The notes under the pieces were generated by a model. That model had not been told where the DNA came from and ran no database searches. It worked only from the letters and a program-made list of their open reading frames with translations. A DNA stretch of 64,000 nt, from the NCBI GenBank assembly GCA_028868535.1, contig JAGWUH010000006.1:1-64000 (forward strand), given 5' to 3'. Numbering within the stretch: the first letter of the stretch is position 1; each line of letters starts with the position of its first letter. Below, piece after piece: positions 43,456 through 53,305 of the stretch. The DNA comes from Sphingomonadales bacterium. GTDB lineage: Bacteria; Pseudomonadota; Alphaproteobacteria; Sphingomonadales; Sphingomonadaceae. Both the position numbers and the translations under genes were made by a program.

Positions 43456-44730
43456 ATGGCGGCGCAACCAAAGGGACACGCATTCCTGCCGCTGCTGGGC
43501 ATGGCGCTGGCGCGGCACATCCGTCGCGGCCGGCTGACGGTGATCGACTGGCGCGGACGCGTGGCCCGCTTCGGCGATCCTGCCGGCGAACCGGCCGTCA
43601 CCATCCGCCTGCGCCGGCGCTGGCTGCCGCTGCGGCTGGCGCTGAACCCCGGGCTCGGCGCGGGCGAGGCGTGGATGTCGGGCGATCTCGTCATCGTCGA
43701 GGGCGACCTGCGCGGCCTGCTCGCGCTCATCACCGGCCAGCCCCGGCGCCTGCGCGAGCCTTGGGCGATCCGCGCGCTGGTGCAGGCGCGCCAGGCCTGG
43801 CGGCGCCTGCTCGGCGGCAACACCCGGCGCCTCGCCGGTCGCAACGCCCGCCACCACTACGATATCGGCAACGATCTCTACCGCCTGTTCCTCGACGAGG
43901 CGATGCACTACTCCTGCGCCTACTTCCCGCACGGCGGCGAGACACTCGAGGCCGCCCAGGCGGCGAAGGTCCGCCATATCGCCGCCAAGCTGGTGCTCGA
44001 ACCGGGCTGCCGCGTGCTCGACATCGGTTCGGGCTGGGGCGGCATGGCGATCGCGCTGGCCCGGCTCGCCGGCGCACGCGTCACCGGCGTCACGCTCGCC
44101 CACGAACAACTGGCGCTGGCCCGCGAGCGTGCCGGCGAGGCAGGCCTGGCCGATCGCGTCGAGTTCCGCCTCAGCGACTACCGCGAGGTCGCCGGAACGT
44201 TCGATCGCATCGTCTCGGTCGGCATGCTCGAACACGTCGGCCATGCCCAGTACGAGGCCTATTTCGCCAAGGTCGCGCAACTGCTCGATGCCGACGGCGT
44301 CGCGCTGATCCATGCGATCGGCCGTTCCGATGCCAACGGCGGGCCCGATGCCTGGACCCAGCGCTACATCTTCCCGGGCGGCTACATCCCGTCGCTGTCC
44401 GAAGTGCTCCCCGCGATCGAGCGCAGCGGCCTCGTCGCCACCGACATCGAGATCCTCCGCCTACACTATGCTGAGACGCTGCGGCTGTGGTCGGAACGCT
44501 TCGCCGAACACCGCGCCGAGGCCCGCGCGATGATGGGCGAAACGTTCTGCCGGATGTGGGAATTCTACCTCGCCGGCGCCGAGATGAGCTTCCGCAACGG
44601 GGCGCTGATGGTGTTCCAGATCCAGCTCGCCCACCGCAAGGACGCGGTGCCGCTGACCCGCGACTACATCGCCGAGGCGGAGTCCCGGCTGGTGCGACCG
44701 GCCCGCCCCAACCTGCGCCGCGCCGGCTAG
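43456..44730 (+). CDS. cfa: Cyclopropane-fatty-acyl-phospholipid synthase family protein
   Basis: A 424-residue SAM methyltransferase acting on unsaturated fatty acyl chains of membrane phospholipids. N-terminal lipid-binding part (residues 1-120, GEAWMSGDLVIVEGDLRGLL), then HHYDIGNDLYRLFLDEAMHYSCAYF, the SAM loop VLDIGSGWGGMAIALA, and the bicarbonate-site region with SVGMLEHVG. ETFCRMWEFYLAGAEMSFR near the C-terminus is typical. gggagg precedes the ATG. The length and motifs fit Cfa or a close paralog. Confidence 0.92.
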   Translation: MAAQPKGHAFLPLLGMALARHIRRGRLTVIDWRGRVARFGDPAGEPAVTIRLRRRWLPLRLALNPGLGAGEAWMSGDLVIVEGDLRGLLALITGQPRRLREPWAIRALVQARQAWRRLLGGNTRRLAGRNARHHYDIGNDLYRLFLDEAMHYSCAYFPHGGETLEAAQAAKVRHIAAKLVLEPGCRVLDIGSGWGGMAIALARLAGARVTGVTLAHEQLALARERAGEAGLADRVEFRLSDYREVAGTFDRIVSVGMLEHVGHAQYEAYFAKVAQLLDADGVALIHAIGRSDANGGPDAWTQRYIFPGGYIPSLSEVLPAIERSGLVATDIEILRLHYAETLRLWSERFAEHRAEARAMMGETFCRMWEFYLAGAEMSFRNGALMVFQIQLAHRKDAVPLTRDYIAEAESRLVRPARPNLRRAG

Positions 44731-44799
44731 AGTCTCGATTGTGACGCCCGCGTCATCATGGCGTTGGCCCCAAGCGGGCTTCAAATCTTCGCGCACCCA

Positions 44800-44826
44800 G
44801 GTCCGGCGGCTCGGCAGGGCCGGACC
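44800..44826. terminator. Inverted repeat between convergent cfa and gcd
   Basis: A perfect 8-bp inverted repeat ggtccggc-N11-gccggacc between the stops of cfa and the glucose dehydrogenase gene. It has no T-run but sits exactly where a shared terminator is expected. Confidence 0.4.
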
Positions 44827-44840
44827 AGCCGCGACACGCG

Positions 44841-47207
44841 CTATCCGCGCGGCAGCGCGTAGGCGATCACGCTGTCGCCCGCCGGCGTCTCCATGAAGTG
44901 GTGGCCGCCGGCGAAGATCGCGAGGTACTCGCGCCCGCCTGCCTCGTAGACGATCGGTGTCGCCTGCCCGCCCGCCGGCAGCGGCGCGTTCCACAGCGTC
45001 TTGCCGGTGCGCAGGTCGATCGCGCGGATCAGGTCGTCGGTGGCGGCGGCGATGAACACCAGCCCGCTCGCCGTCGTCACCGCGCCGCCGTTGTTCGGCG
45101 TGCCGATCGTCAGCGGCAGCGCGGTGGGAATGCCGAACGGCCCGTTGCGCCGCGCCGTGCCCAGCGGCCGGTCCCACAGCGTCCGCCCGGTGGCGATGTC
45201 GATCGCGCGGATGCCGCCATAAGGCGGGCGCTTGCACATCAGCCCGGTCCACGGCACCCGCCAGCCGGCATTGACGTCGATCGCGTACGGCACGCCCCAC
45301 TGCGGGTCGACCGAGTGCGATTTCGGCGAGATCTTCTGGCTGGCGAAGCGCGGCTTGATCCCGCGCCGGTCGGCCTCGGCGCGCGGCACCAGCTTCAGGT
45401 AGTTCGGTACGTCGTTGTAGTTGGCGACGATCACCCCGCGCAGCGGATCGATCGACACCCCGCCCCAGTCGCTGCCGCCGTTGTAGCCGGGATACTGCAC
45501 GGTGTGGCGATCGGCGCGCGGCGGGGTGAAATAGCCGCGATAGTCGGCGCGGCGGAACTGGATGCGGCACAGCATCTGGTCGATCGGCGACATCCCCCAC
45601 ATGTCGGCCTCCACCATCGGCGGCTTGCGCACGGTGTTCCACAGGCTCTCGATCTGCGTCGGCGCGCGTTCCTGCGGCTCGACCCCGCCCTGCGGCGCGC
45701 GGATCGTGCCGATCGGCGTCAGCGATTTGCCGGTGGCGCGGTCGACGACGAAGAAATCGCCCTGCTTCGACGGGATCACCAGCGCCGGCGTGCCCTTGTA
45801 GTCGATCAGCGACGGCGGGCTGCCGAAGTCATAGTCCCACACGTCCTTCACCACCGCCTGGAACTTCCAGCGCGGCCGCCCGGTGGTCGCGTCCAGCGCG
45901 ACGATGGAGCTCGAATAGGCGTTCTCCTCGGGCGTGCGCCCGGTCGAGATGTAGTCGTCGGCAACGTTGCCCAGCGGCACGTAGACGAGCCCCAGCTTCT
46001 CGTCGGCGGTGCTGCCGGTCCACATGTTGGGGGTGCCGCGCGTCCAGGTCTGGCCCGCTGGCGGATAGCCGGTCCAGTCCGGATGCGTCATGTCCCAGGC
46101 CCAGGCCAGCTTGCCGGTCCGCGCGTCGAACCCCTGGATCACCCCTGATGGCGATTGGCGCGACTGCCCGTCGAGGATCTGGTGGCCGACGACGATCACC
46201 CCCCGCACGATGCTCGGCGCCGAGTTGATCGAGGCCAGCCCCGGGAACACCGGCCCCATGCCGATCTTGGTGTCCTGCTGGCCATTGCCGTTGAATTCGC
46301 GGCATGGTTGCCCGGTGCGCGCGTCGAGCGCGATCAGCCGCGAATCAAGCGTGCCCTCGATCACGCGCAGCGCGCAAGGGGTGCCGTCCGCCTCTCCGGG
46401 CACGCGATAGGCGGCCACCCCGCGGCACGCCGTCGTATAGGGAATCCACGCGTCGGGCACCTGCGGGTCGTAACGCCAGGCCTCGCGCCCGGTCTGCGCA
46501 TCCAGCGCGACGACGACGTTCTTGGCGGTGCAGCTGTACAGCAGGTTGCCCAGCTTCAGCGGCGTGTTCTCGGTGCCGTAGAGCTTCGCGAAGTCCGGGT
46601 CCCGCGGCAGCCCGCCGGTATGTGCCTGCCAGGCCACCTGCAGATGGCCGACATTGGCGGGATTGATCGCGGTCAGCGGCGAATAGCGCCAGTTGGCGTA
46701 AGTGCCGCCATACGCCGGCCAGTCACGCCCGGTCGCCAGGCCGGACGGGTCGGCCATCCCTTGCGAACTCGCCGCCGGCAGCGCCAGCACCGTCGCGTCG
46801 TCCTGGCCCAGCACCGCGAAGATCGCGACGACCGCCACCACCGCGACGGCGATGCCGCCGCCCGCCAGCCGCCAGCGGCGCGGGCTTGCCGCGATCGCGG
46901 CCATCGCCAGCGCCACCAGCACCAGCATGACCAGCGGCGCCACCAGCCAGGGCACCATCGCCCAGGCATTGCCGCGCGCCTCCGCCAGCCCCCACAGCGC
47001 GGTGATCACGAACAGCGCGACGTAAAGCCAGCCGCCCAGCAGGCGCGCGTGCCACAAGTGCCAGCCGGCGGCCACCATGACGATCCCCGCGAGCAGGTAG
47101 TACACCGATCCGCCCAGCACCGCGAGCCACGCCCCGCCGACCAGCAGGACCAGTCCGATCAGCGCGAGGATGATCGCGACGATGTGCGCCGCCCAGGGAT
47201 GCCGCAT
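44841..47207 (-). CDS. gcd: Membrane-bound PQQ glucose dehydrogenase
   Basis: 788 residues. Five N-terminal membrane helices (residues 1-140) anchor it and pass electrons to ubiquinone. A PQQ propeller follows, with DWPAYGGTYANWRYSPL at its start, W-motifs (VALDAQTGREAWRYDP, LIALDARTGQPCREF), VWDYDFGSPPSLIDY (catalytic Asp region) and NNGGAVTTASGLVFIAA near the end. It oxidises glucose to gluconolactone in the periplasm. Third PQQ enzyme in the window; no pqq biosynthesis genes are present. It is transcribed leftward and is convergent with cfa. Confidence 0.95.
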   Translation of the reverse strand: MRHPWAAHIVAIILALIGLVLLVGGAWLAVLGGSVYYLLAGIVMVAAGWHLWHARLLGGWLYVALFVITALWGLAEARGNAWAMVPWLVAPLVMLVLVALAMAAIAASPRRWRLAGGGIAVAVVAVVAIFAVLGQDDATVLALPAASSQGMADPSGLATGRDWPAYGGTYANWRYSPLTAINPANVGHLQVAWQAHTGGLPRDPDFAKLYGTENTPLKLGNLLYSCTAKNVVVALDAQTGREAWRYDPQVPDAWIPYTTACRGVAAYRVPGEADGTPCALRVIEGTLDSRLIALDARTGQPCREFNGNGQQDTKIGMGPVFPGLASINSAPSIVRGVIVVGHQILDGQSRQSPSGVIQGFDARTGKLAWAWDMTHPDWTGYPPAGQTWTRGTPNMWTGSTADEKLGLVYVPLGNVADDYISTGRTPEENAYSSSIVALDATTGRPRWKFQAVVKDVWDYDFGSPPSLIDYKGTPALVIPSKQGDFFVVDRATGKSLTPIGTIRAPQGGVEPQERAPTQIESLWNTVRKPPMVEADMWGMSPIDQMLCRIQFRRADYRGYFTPPRADRHTVQYPGYNGGSDWGGVSIDPLRGVIVANYNDVPNYLKLVPRAEADRRGIKPRFASQKISPKSHSVDPQWGVPYAIDVNAGWRVPWTGLMCKRPPYGGIRAIDIATGRTLWDRPLGTARRNGPFGIPTALPLTIGTPNNGGAVTTASGLVFIAAATDDLIRAIDLRTGKTLWNAPLPAGGQATPIVYEAGGREYLAIFAGGHHFMETPAGDSVIAYALPRG

Positions 47208-47270
47208 GGAAACACTCCGCTCCGGGCCCGTCGTCCTGCAAACGGAGCGGATCGCGGCGCGTTCCCGGCG

Positions 47271-47996
47271 CTAACGTCGCCCGCGATCGATCCGGAAGAC
47301 GACATAGCCGCGAAACCGCGGGTCGCTCGCCAGCCGGGGAGGGGCCTTCCAGCCGCTGCCCTCCGCCAAGGCGACGCGATAAGGCGGGGTAAACGCGGTC
47401 ATCGCGGCGAACCAGGCCGCGTATCCCGGGATCGTCTCGCGGCCCTGGTAAGTCTGCACCACGACCTCGTCGACCACGCCCGCCAGCCGCGCCAGCTCGC
47501 GCGGATCGCCATGCGCCGACCAGTCCAGCAGCCCGGTGACGGAAAGCTGCCACCGCCGCGGCAGCGCCGCCCGCAGCCCGGCGAGGAACCGCCGGTAGCC
47601 GCCGATCCCCCGCGTCGCCGCGTCGAAATCGACCTGCAACCCGACCAGCCCGGTCCCCGCCGCCCGCCAGCGCGCCATGTCCGCGAAAATGGCCCGGCGC
47701 GTCGCCTCGTCCCAGTCGAGCCGGTCGCTGCGCACCACCAGCCAGACCGCGCTGTCCGGCAGGCGCGGCGTCCCGGAACGCAACCGCACCAGCCCCGGCC
47801 GGCCTCCCGCCCGCACCTCGCCGTCCAGCAGGTACAGCAGCCGTGGCCGCACCCCGGCCGGCGGCTTCACCCCCGGCCACAGGTAGAACGCGTCGTAGTC
47901 CGCCGCCGCCACCGTCGGCAGCGGGGCAGGGGCCTGCGGCTCCTCGCGCCGGCATCCCGCCAGCAGCAGCAGCCCCGACGCCAGCGCCCGCCTCAC
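47271..47996 (-). CDS. DUF3142-type lipoprotein
   Basis: About 241 residues. The N-terminus MRRALASGLLLLAGC is a lipoprotein signal with lipobox LAGC. The rest is a TIM-barrel-like pattern (YDAFYLWPGVKPPAGVRPR, GLVGLQVDFDAATRGI, VDEVVVQTYQGRETIPGY) characteristic of DUF3142. The Asp in QVDFD would suit a glycoside-hydrolase-like site, but activity is unknown. The start is a GTG at 47996 that overlaps the stop of the upstream 709-residue gene by 4 bp. Confidence 0.7.
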   Translation of the reverse strand: MRRALASGLLLLAGCRREEPQAPAPLPTVAAADYDAFYLWPGVKPPAGVRPRLLYLLDGEVRAGGRPGLVRLRSGTPRLPDSAVWLVVRSDRLDWDEATRRAIFADMARWRAAGTGLVGLQVDFDAATRGIGGYRRFLAGLRAALPRRWQLSVTGLLDWSAHGDPRELARLAGVVDEVVVQTYQGRETIPGYAAWFAAMTAFTPPYRVALAEGSGWKAPPRLASDPRFRGYVVFRIDRGRR

Positions 47997-50122
47997 CACC
48001 AGAAGCGCAGCGCCTGCGCCCACCGGCTCTGCGGATAGGCGCGCTTCAGCTCGTCGAACCAGGCCTTGCGCGTCGCCTTGGGCACTTCCGCCCGCTCGTT
48101 CCCGACCGGCGGCCCCGAGCAACTGTTGTAGCCCGACGGCGCATAGCACATCACCGCCCGGTACAGCGCATAGGCCCGCAGGTCCGCCGCCGCCGTGCGA
48201 TCCGCGATCACCGCCTGGTAGATCGCGTCGCGACCGCGCGGCTGGCCGGGGAACTGGTCGCTGCCGCCGCCCAGCGCGTCGACTGGCGGCCGCTCATAGC
48301 CGACGCCGAACGCGTCGAACCCGTTGAGCCGCAGGAAATCGCCCAAGCACAGCTTCGCCCGCGCATCGCCGGGATTGCGCGCCAGCGTCGCTGCGGTCTG
48401 CGCGATCGCCGGGCAGGCGAAGCCGTCGGACCACTTGCCCTTCGCGAACACCCCCACCGGCACCGGATCGCTTCCCGCCATCCAGCCGATGGTGCCCTCG
48501 CGCGGCGGGTTGGGCTGGAGCAGCGCGAGGTCGCCGCCGAAATCGCCATAGAAACCCCGTGTCAGCCCCTTCGCCAGCAGCGTGAAGCGCGCCAGATCCC
48601 GCTCGTGCGCCGGGCGGGCGGCGTCGCGCGCGGTCGCCCGCAGGATCGCCGGCGGCGCCACGCTGCGCAGCAGTACCTCGCGTGTGGCGCTGTCGGTCAC
48701 CGGCGATCCGGGCGCGAACACCGCCGCCATCCGTCCGCCGTTGGTCCACGCCTGCGCCAGCCCCAGCTCGACCAGCGGGCGCTGGTAGAGGCCGGTGGCA
48801 CCGCCCATCAGCTCGCGCCAGAACCCGGCGGCATTGCGATCGCCGGCGCGCCCCAGCGCCACCCCGCGCAGCACCTGCCGGCTGAACGCCAGCGGCGTGT
48901 ACCCCGCCTGTCGCGCGTCGTCGGGGATCGCCGCCAGCACCGGCCTGGGGTCCTCGCCGGCGTGGATCGTCCGCGCCGCGCCGAGGAAGCCATAGAGCGC
49001 ATCGCGCCCGGCGAACGCCGGCTGCTGCGCCGCCAGGTCGGCGGCGGTCAGCCCCGGCTTGCCGTCCGCCGGCCGCATCCGCCGCAAGTCGGCGGCGGCC
49101 AGCATCAGCGGCGCCTCCTGCCCCTTGACCACTTCGGCGACATCGCCGTCGCTGCCCAGCAGCCGCACGTCGATCTCCTCGACGAGGTCCGCCGCCGCCT
49201 CGCTGTCGCCGGGGGTGGCAAGGGCCAGCGCCTCGTAGTCGCGGGCCAGCCCGGCGCGATCACCGCCGAGCCAGCGCACGCGACGCATCAGCCCCCGCGC
49301 CGATCCGGCATAGCGGCCTTGCGGCCAGGCCTTCAGGTACGCGCCGATCGCCGCCTGCGCCCCGGCCAGCGCCGCCTTGTCCACCTTGCCGGCGGAGAAA
49401 TCGCCATACTGGTCGGTCGCCGTCGCCACCGCCGCGCGCAGGCCGACGCGGATCGGCATGTACGCCGCCGTCTCGCGCACCCAGGCGCTGCCGGCCGTGG
49501 CCAGCGCCGCATAGCCGGCCTTTGCGGCCGCCCAGTCGCCGGCATAGAACGCATCGGTGGCCTTCAGGTAGGCGCCATAGTCGCGCGCCACCCCGCTCGC
49601 CGGCAAGGCCGTCCAGTCAACCGCCCCGCAGCCGACCGCCGCGCGCAGCCTTTCCAGCACCGCACGATCGGCCGCCGCCAGCTTCGGCTCCGCCGCCAGC
49701 GCCGCGCCGAACGCCGCCACCACCTCGGGCGTCGGCGGATCGGCCCGGGCCACCGTCCCCGCCGCGACCGTGCAGGCGCTGTCCGGCGCGGCGTCGCGCC
49801 CGCGCTGGTCCTCGGCCCGGGGCCAATAGCTCTGGCGCAGCCCCGCCCAGGTCAGGAACGTGCGCCCGAACTCGCGATTGTCCCAATCCCGCTTCGGATA
49901 GGCCGCGCCGGTCTCCGCCACCGGCCGCAGGCTGCGGATCAGCAGCAGCAGGTTGATCCGCGAATCGTTGCCGGGGCTCAGCGCGATGTTCCCGGCGCAC
50001 TGGTAGTCGGGCACCAGCACCGACCACGCCGGCGAGCACCCGGGATCGGCGCACGCCCACGCCACCCCGCCCGCTCCCGCCAGAACCACGGCCACAGCCG
50101 CGCCCCACCGCCGCTTCAGCAT
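47993..50122 (-). CDS. Large exported protein of unknown function
   Basis: 709 residues from the ATG at 50122, which has a perfect aggagg. Signal peptide (RRWGAAVAVVLAGAGGVAWA), then a Cys-containing start of the mature protein (CADPGCSPAW). The rest is helix-rich with repeats reminiscent of tetratricopeptide/Sel1-like arrays (YLKATDAFYAGDWAAAKAGY, YLKAWPQGRYAGSARG), consistent with a solenoid scaffold in the periplasm. It is coupled to the DUF3142 lipoprotein by a 4-bp overlap, so the two products probably work together. Confidence 0.6.
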   Translation of the reverse strand: MLKRRWGAAVAVVLAGAGGVAWACADPGCSPAWSVLVPDYQCAGNIALSPGNDSRINLLLLIRSLRPVAETGAAYPKRDWDNREFGRTFLTWAGLRQSYWPRAEDQRGRDAAPDSACTVAAGTVARADPPTPEVVAAFGAALAAEPKLAAADRAVLERLRAAVGCGAVDWTALPASGVARDYGAYLKATDAFYAGDWAAAKAGYAALATAGSAWVRETAAYMPIRVGLRAAVATATDQYGDFSAGKVDKAALAGAQAAIGAYLKAWPQGRYAGSARGLMRRVRWLGGDRAGLARDYEALALATPGDSEAAADLVEEIDVRLLGSDGDVAEVVKGQEAPLMLAAADLRRMRPADGKPGLTAADLAAQQPAFAGRDALYGFLGAARTIHAGEDPRPVLAAIPDDARQAGYTPLAFSRQVLRGVALGRAGDRNAAGFWRELMGGATGLYQRPLVELGLAQAWTNGGRMAAVFAPGSPVTDSATREVLLRSVAPPAILRATARDAARPAHERDLARFTLLAKGLTRGFYGDFGGDLALLQPNPPREGTIGWMAGSDPVPVGVFAKGKWSDGFACPAIAQTAATLARNPGDARAKLCLGDFLRLNGFDAFGVGYERPPVDALGGGSDQFPGQPRGRDAIYQAVIADRTAAADLRAYALYRAVMCYAPSGYNSCSGPPVGNERAEVPKATRKAWFDELKRAYPQSRWAQALRFWW

Positions 50123-50250
50123 CGCCCCTGTCCTCCTGCCCGGCCAGCATAGCGGCCCGCCCGCGCGATGCCCATGGCCGGCCACCATTTCCTGTAGGCA
50201 ACCGCCCGGATCGCAGGCACACTGCCGGCAGGCAGACTGGGAGAAATGCC

Positions 50251-51288
50251 GTGGCCATCGACCTCACCGGCGGGCAACCGCTGACCCGTGATTTCGTCTT
50301 CCCCGCGCAGCCCGGCCCCGACGTCCGCGACGCCGCCAATTTCTGGCTCGAGGAGGAGAACGGCGCGTTCGCCATGCGCATCGGCATCGAGGGCTGGGCC
50401 GATCACTGGCACGCGCACGACATCTGGCTCGACGTCGCCTTCGCCGACGGTTGCGTCTTCCACGCCCGCGAAAGCGGCACCCCGCCTTCGCCGATCGACG
50501 CCGCCGGCAACCCGACGATCCTCGGCGCCGGTCCGGTGCGGCTGCAATGCATCGAACCGTTCGCGCTGTGGCGCGCGACGATGGATCCGCACGCGGTCGC
50601 CCGCACCACCGCGACGCAGCTGATCGACGGCAACCTGCCCCCCGCCGATGCGCCGCGCCAGCAGGTCAGCTTCGACATCGCCTTCCGCCCCGCCGCGCCG
50701 CCGCTGGTCTCGGGCACGCTCACCGCCGAATCGCGCGAACTCATGGCGGGTGAGCAGGGCAGCTTCATCAGCCCCCGTTTCGAGCAGCTCTGCCGCGCCG
50801 AAGGCTGGCTCGCCATCGACGGCGAACGCATCGCGTTCAAGGGCCAGGCCTTGCGCATCAAGCGCCAGGGCGTGCGCAAGTACGAAGGGTTCTGGGGCCA
50901 CTGCTGGCAATCGGCGCTGTTCCCCAGCGGCAAGGCGTTCGGCGTCAACACCTTCCCCCCGCGCGATGATGGCGCGCCCAACTTCAACGAGGGCTTCGTG
51001 TTCACCGGCGACGGTGCGCTGAAACCGGCCAAGGCAGTGTCCTCCCCCTGGCTGCGCCGGTTCCTCACGCACGGCGAGCCGGTACCGCTGGTCCTGGAAA
51101 CCGAGGACGGCGAACGGCACCATATCGACGGCACCACCTTCATCGCCTGCCGCTCGGTCGGCCCCAGCATCCTGCCGCCCAGTTTCCCGCTGATCCAGCA
51201 GGCCCACGCCACCTACACCTGGGACGGCGAACGCGCGACCGGCATGATCGAGCGTTCCTCGTTCCGCGCGCAGATGGAGCTGGACTGA
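50251..51288 (+). CDS. Protein of unknown function near P450 (DUF7064/7065-like)
   Basis: 345 residues with no signal or membrane segment. Beta-rich throughout, with conserved-looking features such as DHWHAHDIWLDVAF, GEQGSFISPRF, YEGFWGHCWQSALFPSG and FNEGFVFTGDG. It resembles uncharacterised proteins found with steroid or terpene catabolic genes (DUF7064/DUF7065 type), recalled rather than searched. The start is a GTG with ctgggagaa upstream. The P450 gene follows 27 bp later, so it is in the same operon. Confidence 0.55.
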   Translation: MAIDLTGGQPLTRDFVFPAQPGPDVRDAANFWLEEENGAFAMRIGIEGWADHWHAHDIWLDVAFADGCVFHARESGTPPSPIDAAGNPTILGAGPVRLQCIEPFALWRATMDPHAVARTTATQLIDGNLPPADAPRQQVSFDIAFRPAAPPLVSGTLTAESRELMAGEQGSFISPRFEQLCRAEGWLAIDGERIAFKGQALRIKRQGVRKYEGFWGHCWQSALFPSGKAFGVNTFPPRDDGAPNFNEGFVFTGDGALKPAKAVSSPWLRRFLTHGEPVPLVLETEDGERHHIDGTTFIACRSVGPSILPPSFPLIQQAHATYTWDGERATGMIERSSFRAQMELD

Positions 51289-51315
51289 CCGGCCGGCCCG
51301 AACGGGAGCAATGCC

Positions 51316-52533
51316 ATGCAACGGCTCACCGAACTCGATCTCCCCGACCTCCCGCTCGAGGACCCGGCGTTCTCGGCCGATCCGTTCCCCTACATCGCCG
51401 CCGCGCGGCGGCGCCATCCCTGGGCGGCGCGCTGCGGCCACGGCATCGTCATCCACGGGTTTTCCGCGATCAAGGCGCTGCTCTGGCGCGATGGCGCGCT
51501 CGAAGGGTCCTATGCCGACGTCGTCGGGCTGATGGGCGCGCATGGCACGCCCTGGGGCCGCTTCCAGGAAGAGATGCTGCTGGCCCGGCAGGGCGATGCG
51601 CACAAGCGCATCCGCGGCCTGCTCGCCCCCGCGTTCACCCCGCGCCAGGCCGCCCGCCATCGCCCGCTGATGCGCGCCGTGATCGCCGAGCTGCTCGACG
51701 CGTGGGCGCCGAAAGGCGCGTTCGATTTCGAGGAGTTCGCGGCCCAGTTCCCGATCGGGGTGATGTGCAGCCTGATCGGCGCCCCGCGCGCCGTCATCCC
51801 GGAATTGCGCGCCTCGCTGGAGGCGCTGGGCCTCAGCCAGAGCCTCGATCGCGCCCATCTTCCCGCGCTGCAACGCGCGACCGGCCAGCTCGACGCCTTC
51901 GTGCAGGAACTCGTCGCCGGGCGTCGCGCCGCCCCGCGCGAGGAAGGCGCGGACCTGCTGCAGCTGCTGGTCGATCAGATCGACCGCGGCGGCCTGACCG
52001 AGCGCGAACTCCACGACCTGCTGATCTTCCTGTTCGTCGCCGGCTACGATACCTCCAAGAACGCGCTGACGCTGGCGATGGCGGTGCTGGTCGAACGGCC
52101 GGACCTCTACGCGCGCTGCGCCGAAGACCCCGCCTTCTGCCGCCGTCTGGTCGAGGAGAACTTCCGCTACCTGACGACCTCGACGATCCCGCGCATCGCC
52201 CGCGCGGACATCGTCCACGACGACGTCCTGATCCCCCGGGACACGATGCTGTTCTTCCCGGTCAGCATCGCCGGGCGCGATGGCCGCGTGATCGACGATC
52301 CCGACCGCTTCGATCCCGATCGCCGGCAGATCCGCACCCACATGGCGTTCGGCATGGGCGCGCACATCTGCCTCGGCCAGTTCATCGCCCGCGCCCAGAT
52401 CGAGGAAGACCTACACCAGATCGCCCGCCGCCTGCGCAATCCGCGCCGCACCGGCCCGTCGCAGTGGCGGCCGTTCTATGGCGTCTGGGGCCTGCGCGGC
52501 CTGCCGATCGCCTTCGATGCGGGCGTCAGCTGA
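51316..52533 (+). CDS. Cytochrome P450
   Basis: A 405-residue soluble bacterial P450. The heme-binding loop is FGMGAHICLGQFIARA with the Cys thiolate ligand. The oxygen-activation motif in helix I is LFVAGYDTSKNALTLA, and the ExxR pair is in EENFRYLTTS. It needs a separate ferredoxin and reductase, not found adjacent. The substrate is probably a hydrophobic compound. Its 3' end overlaps the convergent TetR gene by 8 bp. gggagc precedes the ATG. Confidence 0.95.
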   Translation: MQRLTELDLPDLPLEDPAFSADPFPYIAAARRRHPWAARCGHGIVIHGFSAIKALLWRDGALEGSYADVVGLMGAHGTPWGRFQEEMLLARQGDAHKRIRGLLAPAFTPRQAARHRPLMRAVIAELLDAWAPKGAFDFEEFAAQFPIGVMCSLIGAPRAVIPELRASLEALGLSQSLDRAHLPALQRATGQLDAFVQELVAGRRAAPREEGADLLQLLVDQIDRGGLTERELHDLLIFLFVAGYDTSKNALTLAMAVLVERPDLYARCAEDPAFCRRLVEENFRYLTTSTIPRIARADIVHDDVLIPRDTMLFFPVSIAGRDGRVIDDPDRFDPDRRQIRTHMAFGMGAHICLGQFIARAQIEEDLHQIARRLRNPRRTGPSQWRPFYGVWGLRGLPIAFDAGVS

Positions 52534-53125
52534 AGTAGGCGGACTTCCCGGTTTCGGAAAACTCCGTCAGCGCCGCCTCGACGATCCCCCGCGCCTTGTC
52601 GTGGCCGGCGGTGATGCCCACCAGCGATTCCTGCGCCAGCGACTGCGCCATCGCGGCAATCACCATCGTCGCGAACTCGGGGTCGATCGACGGGGTGATG
52701 CCCTTGGCCGCCAGGTGATCGACGAGGATGCGCGTCTGAAGCGCGCGCAGCGCCTCGGCGCTCTCGCGCACCACCTCGCGCACCGCAGGGCGCCGCGCCG
52801 CCAGCGCCGCCAGTTCCAGCGCCAGCACCGACATCCGCGAATCGTTCATCATCCGCCAGATCGCGTGCAGCGGATCGTCGGTCCGCGCGGTGCGCTCGAA
52901 CGCCGCCATCGCCTTGGCATGGGTGTCGCGCACCACCAGCACGAGCAACTCGTCGACCGATTCGAAGTAATAGTGCAGGATCTGCCGCTTCAGGTTCAGT
53001 CGCTCGGCCAGCGTGCGCGAGGTCAGCGCGCCATGCCCTTGCTCGCGGATGATGTCCGCCGCCGCCGCGATCAGCGTCGCCCGCATTTCGGAATCGGCCG
53101 GCGCCCGCCGGCGGCTGGAAACCAC
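52526..53125 (-). CDS. TetR-family transcriptional regulator
   Basis: 199 residues from a GTG at 53125 with agggg upstream (an ATG at 53086 is the alternative). The N-terminal HTH is RATLIAAAADIIREQGHGAL then TSRTLAERLNLKRQILHYYF, a clear TetR pattern. The C-terminal ligand-binding part is helical, with conserved LALELAALAARRPAVREVV. It is divergent from the acyl-CoA dehydrogenase pair, so it probably represses that operon and possibly the P450. An inverted repeat at 53218-53243 is a candidate operator. Confidence 0.85.
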   Translation of the reverse strand: MVSSRRRAPADSEMRATLIAAAADIIREQGHGALTSRTLAERLNLKRQILHYYFESVDELLVLVVRDTHAKAMAAFERTARTDDPLHAIWRMMNDSRMSVLALELAALAARRPAVREVVRESAEALRALQTRILVDHLAAKGITPSIDPEFATMVIAAMAQSLAQESLVGITAGHDKARGIVEAALTEFSETGKSAYFS

Positions 53126-53217
53126 GCGTCTTTTCCCCTGCTGCTCGTGGTCCTGTAACGATTGCCGGCGCCGCGCGCAAATCGCCGCGATACCGCGCCG
53201 GCGATCCCCTTCCCCGG

Positions 53218-53243
53218 CGGGGCAGTTGACCGGCGCTGCCCCG
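53218..53243. promoter_or_regulatory. Inverted repeat, possible TetR operator
   Basis: A perfect 8-bp inverted repeat cggggcag-N10-ctgccccg in the 180-bp gap between the divergent TetR gene and the acyl-CoA dehydrogenase operon. The position suits an operator for either. It could also be a simple hairpin. Confidence 0.4.
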
Positions 53244-53305
53244 CTGGCGATCATCCCCCCGACCGCGCGCGATCGATGCCCGCGGCAGGGAGAGCCTGAC
53301 CGCCG

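Noticed and set aside
46155..48038. Long plus-strand frames opposite gcd and the DUF3142 gene
   Set aside because: His/Arg/Gln-rich shadow translations with no family signature, opposite strongly supported genes.
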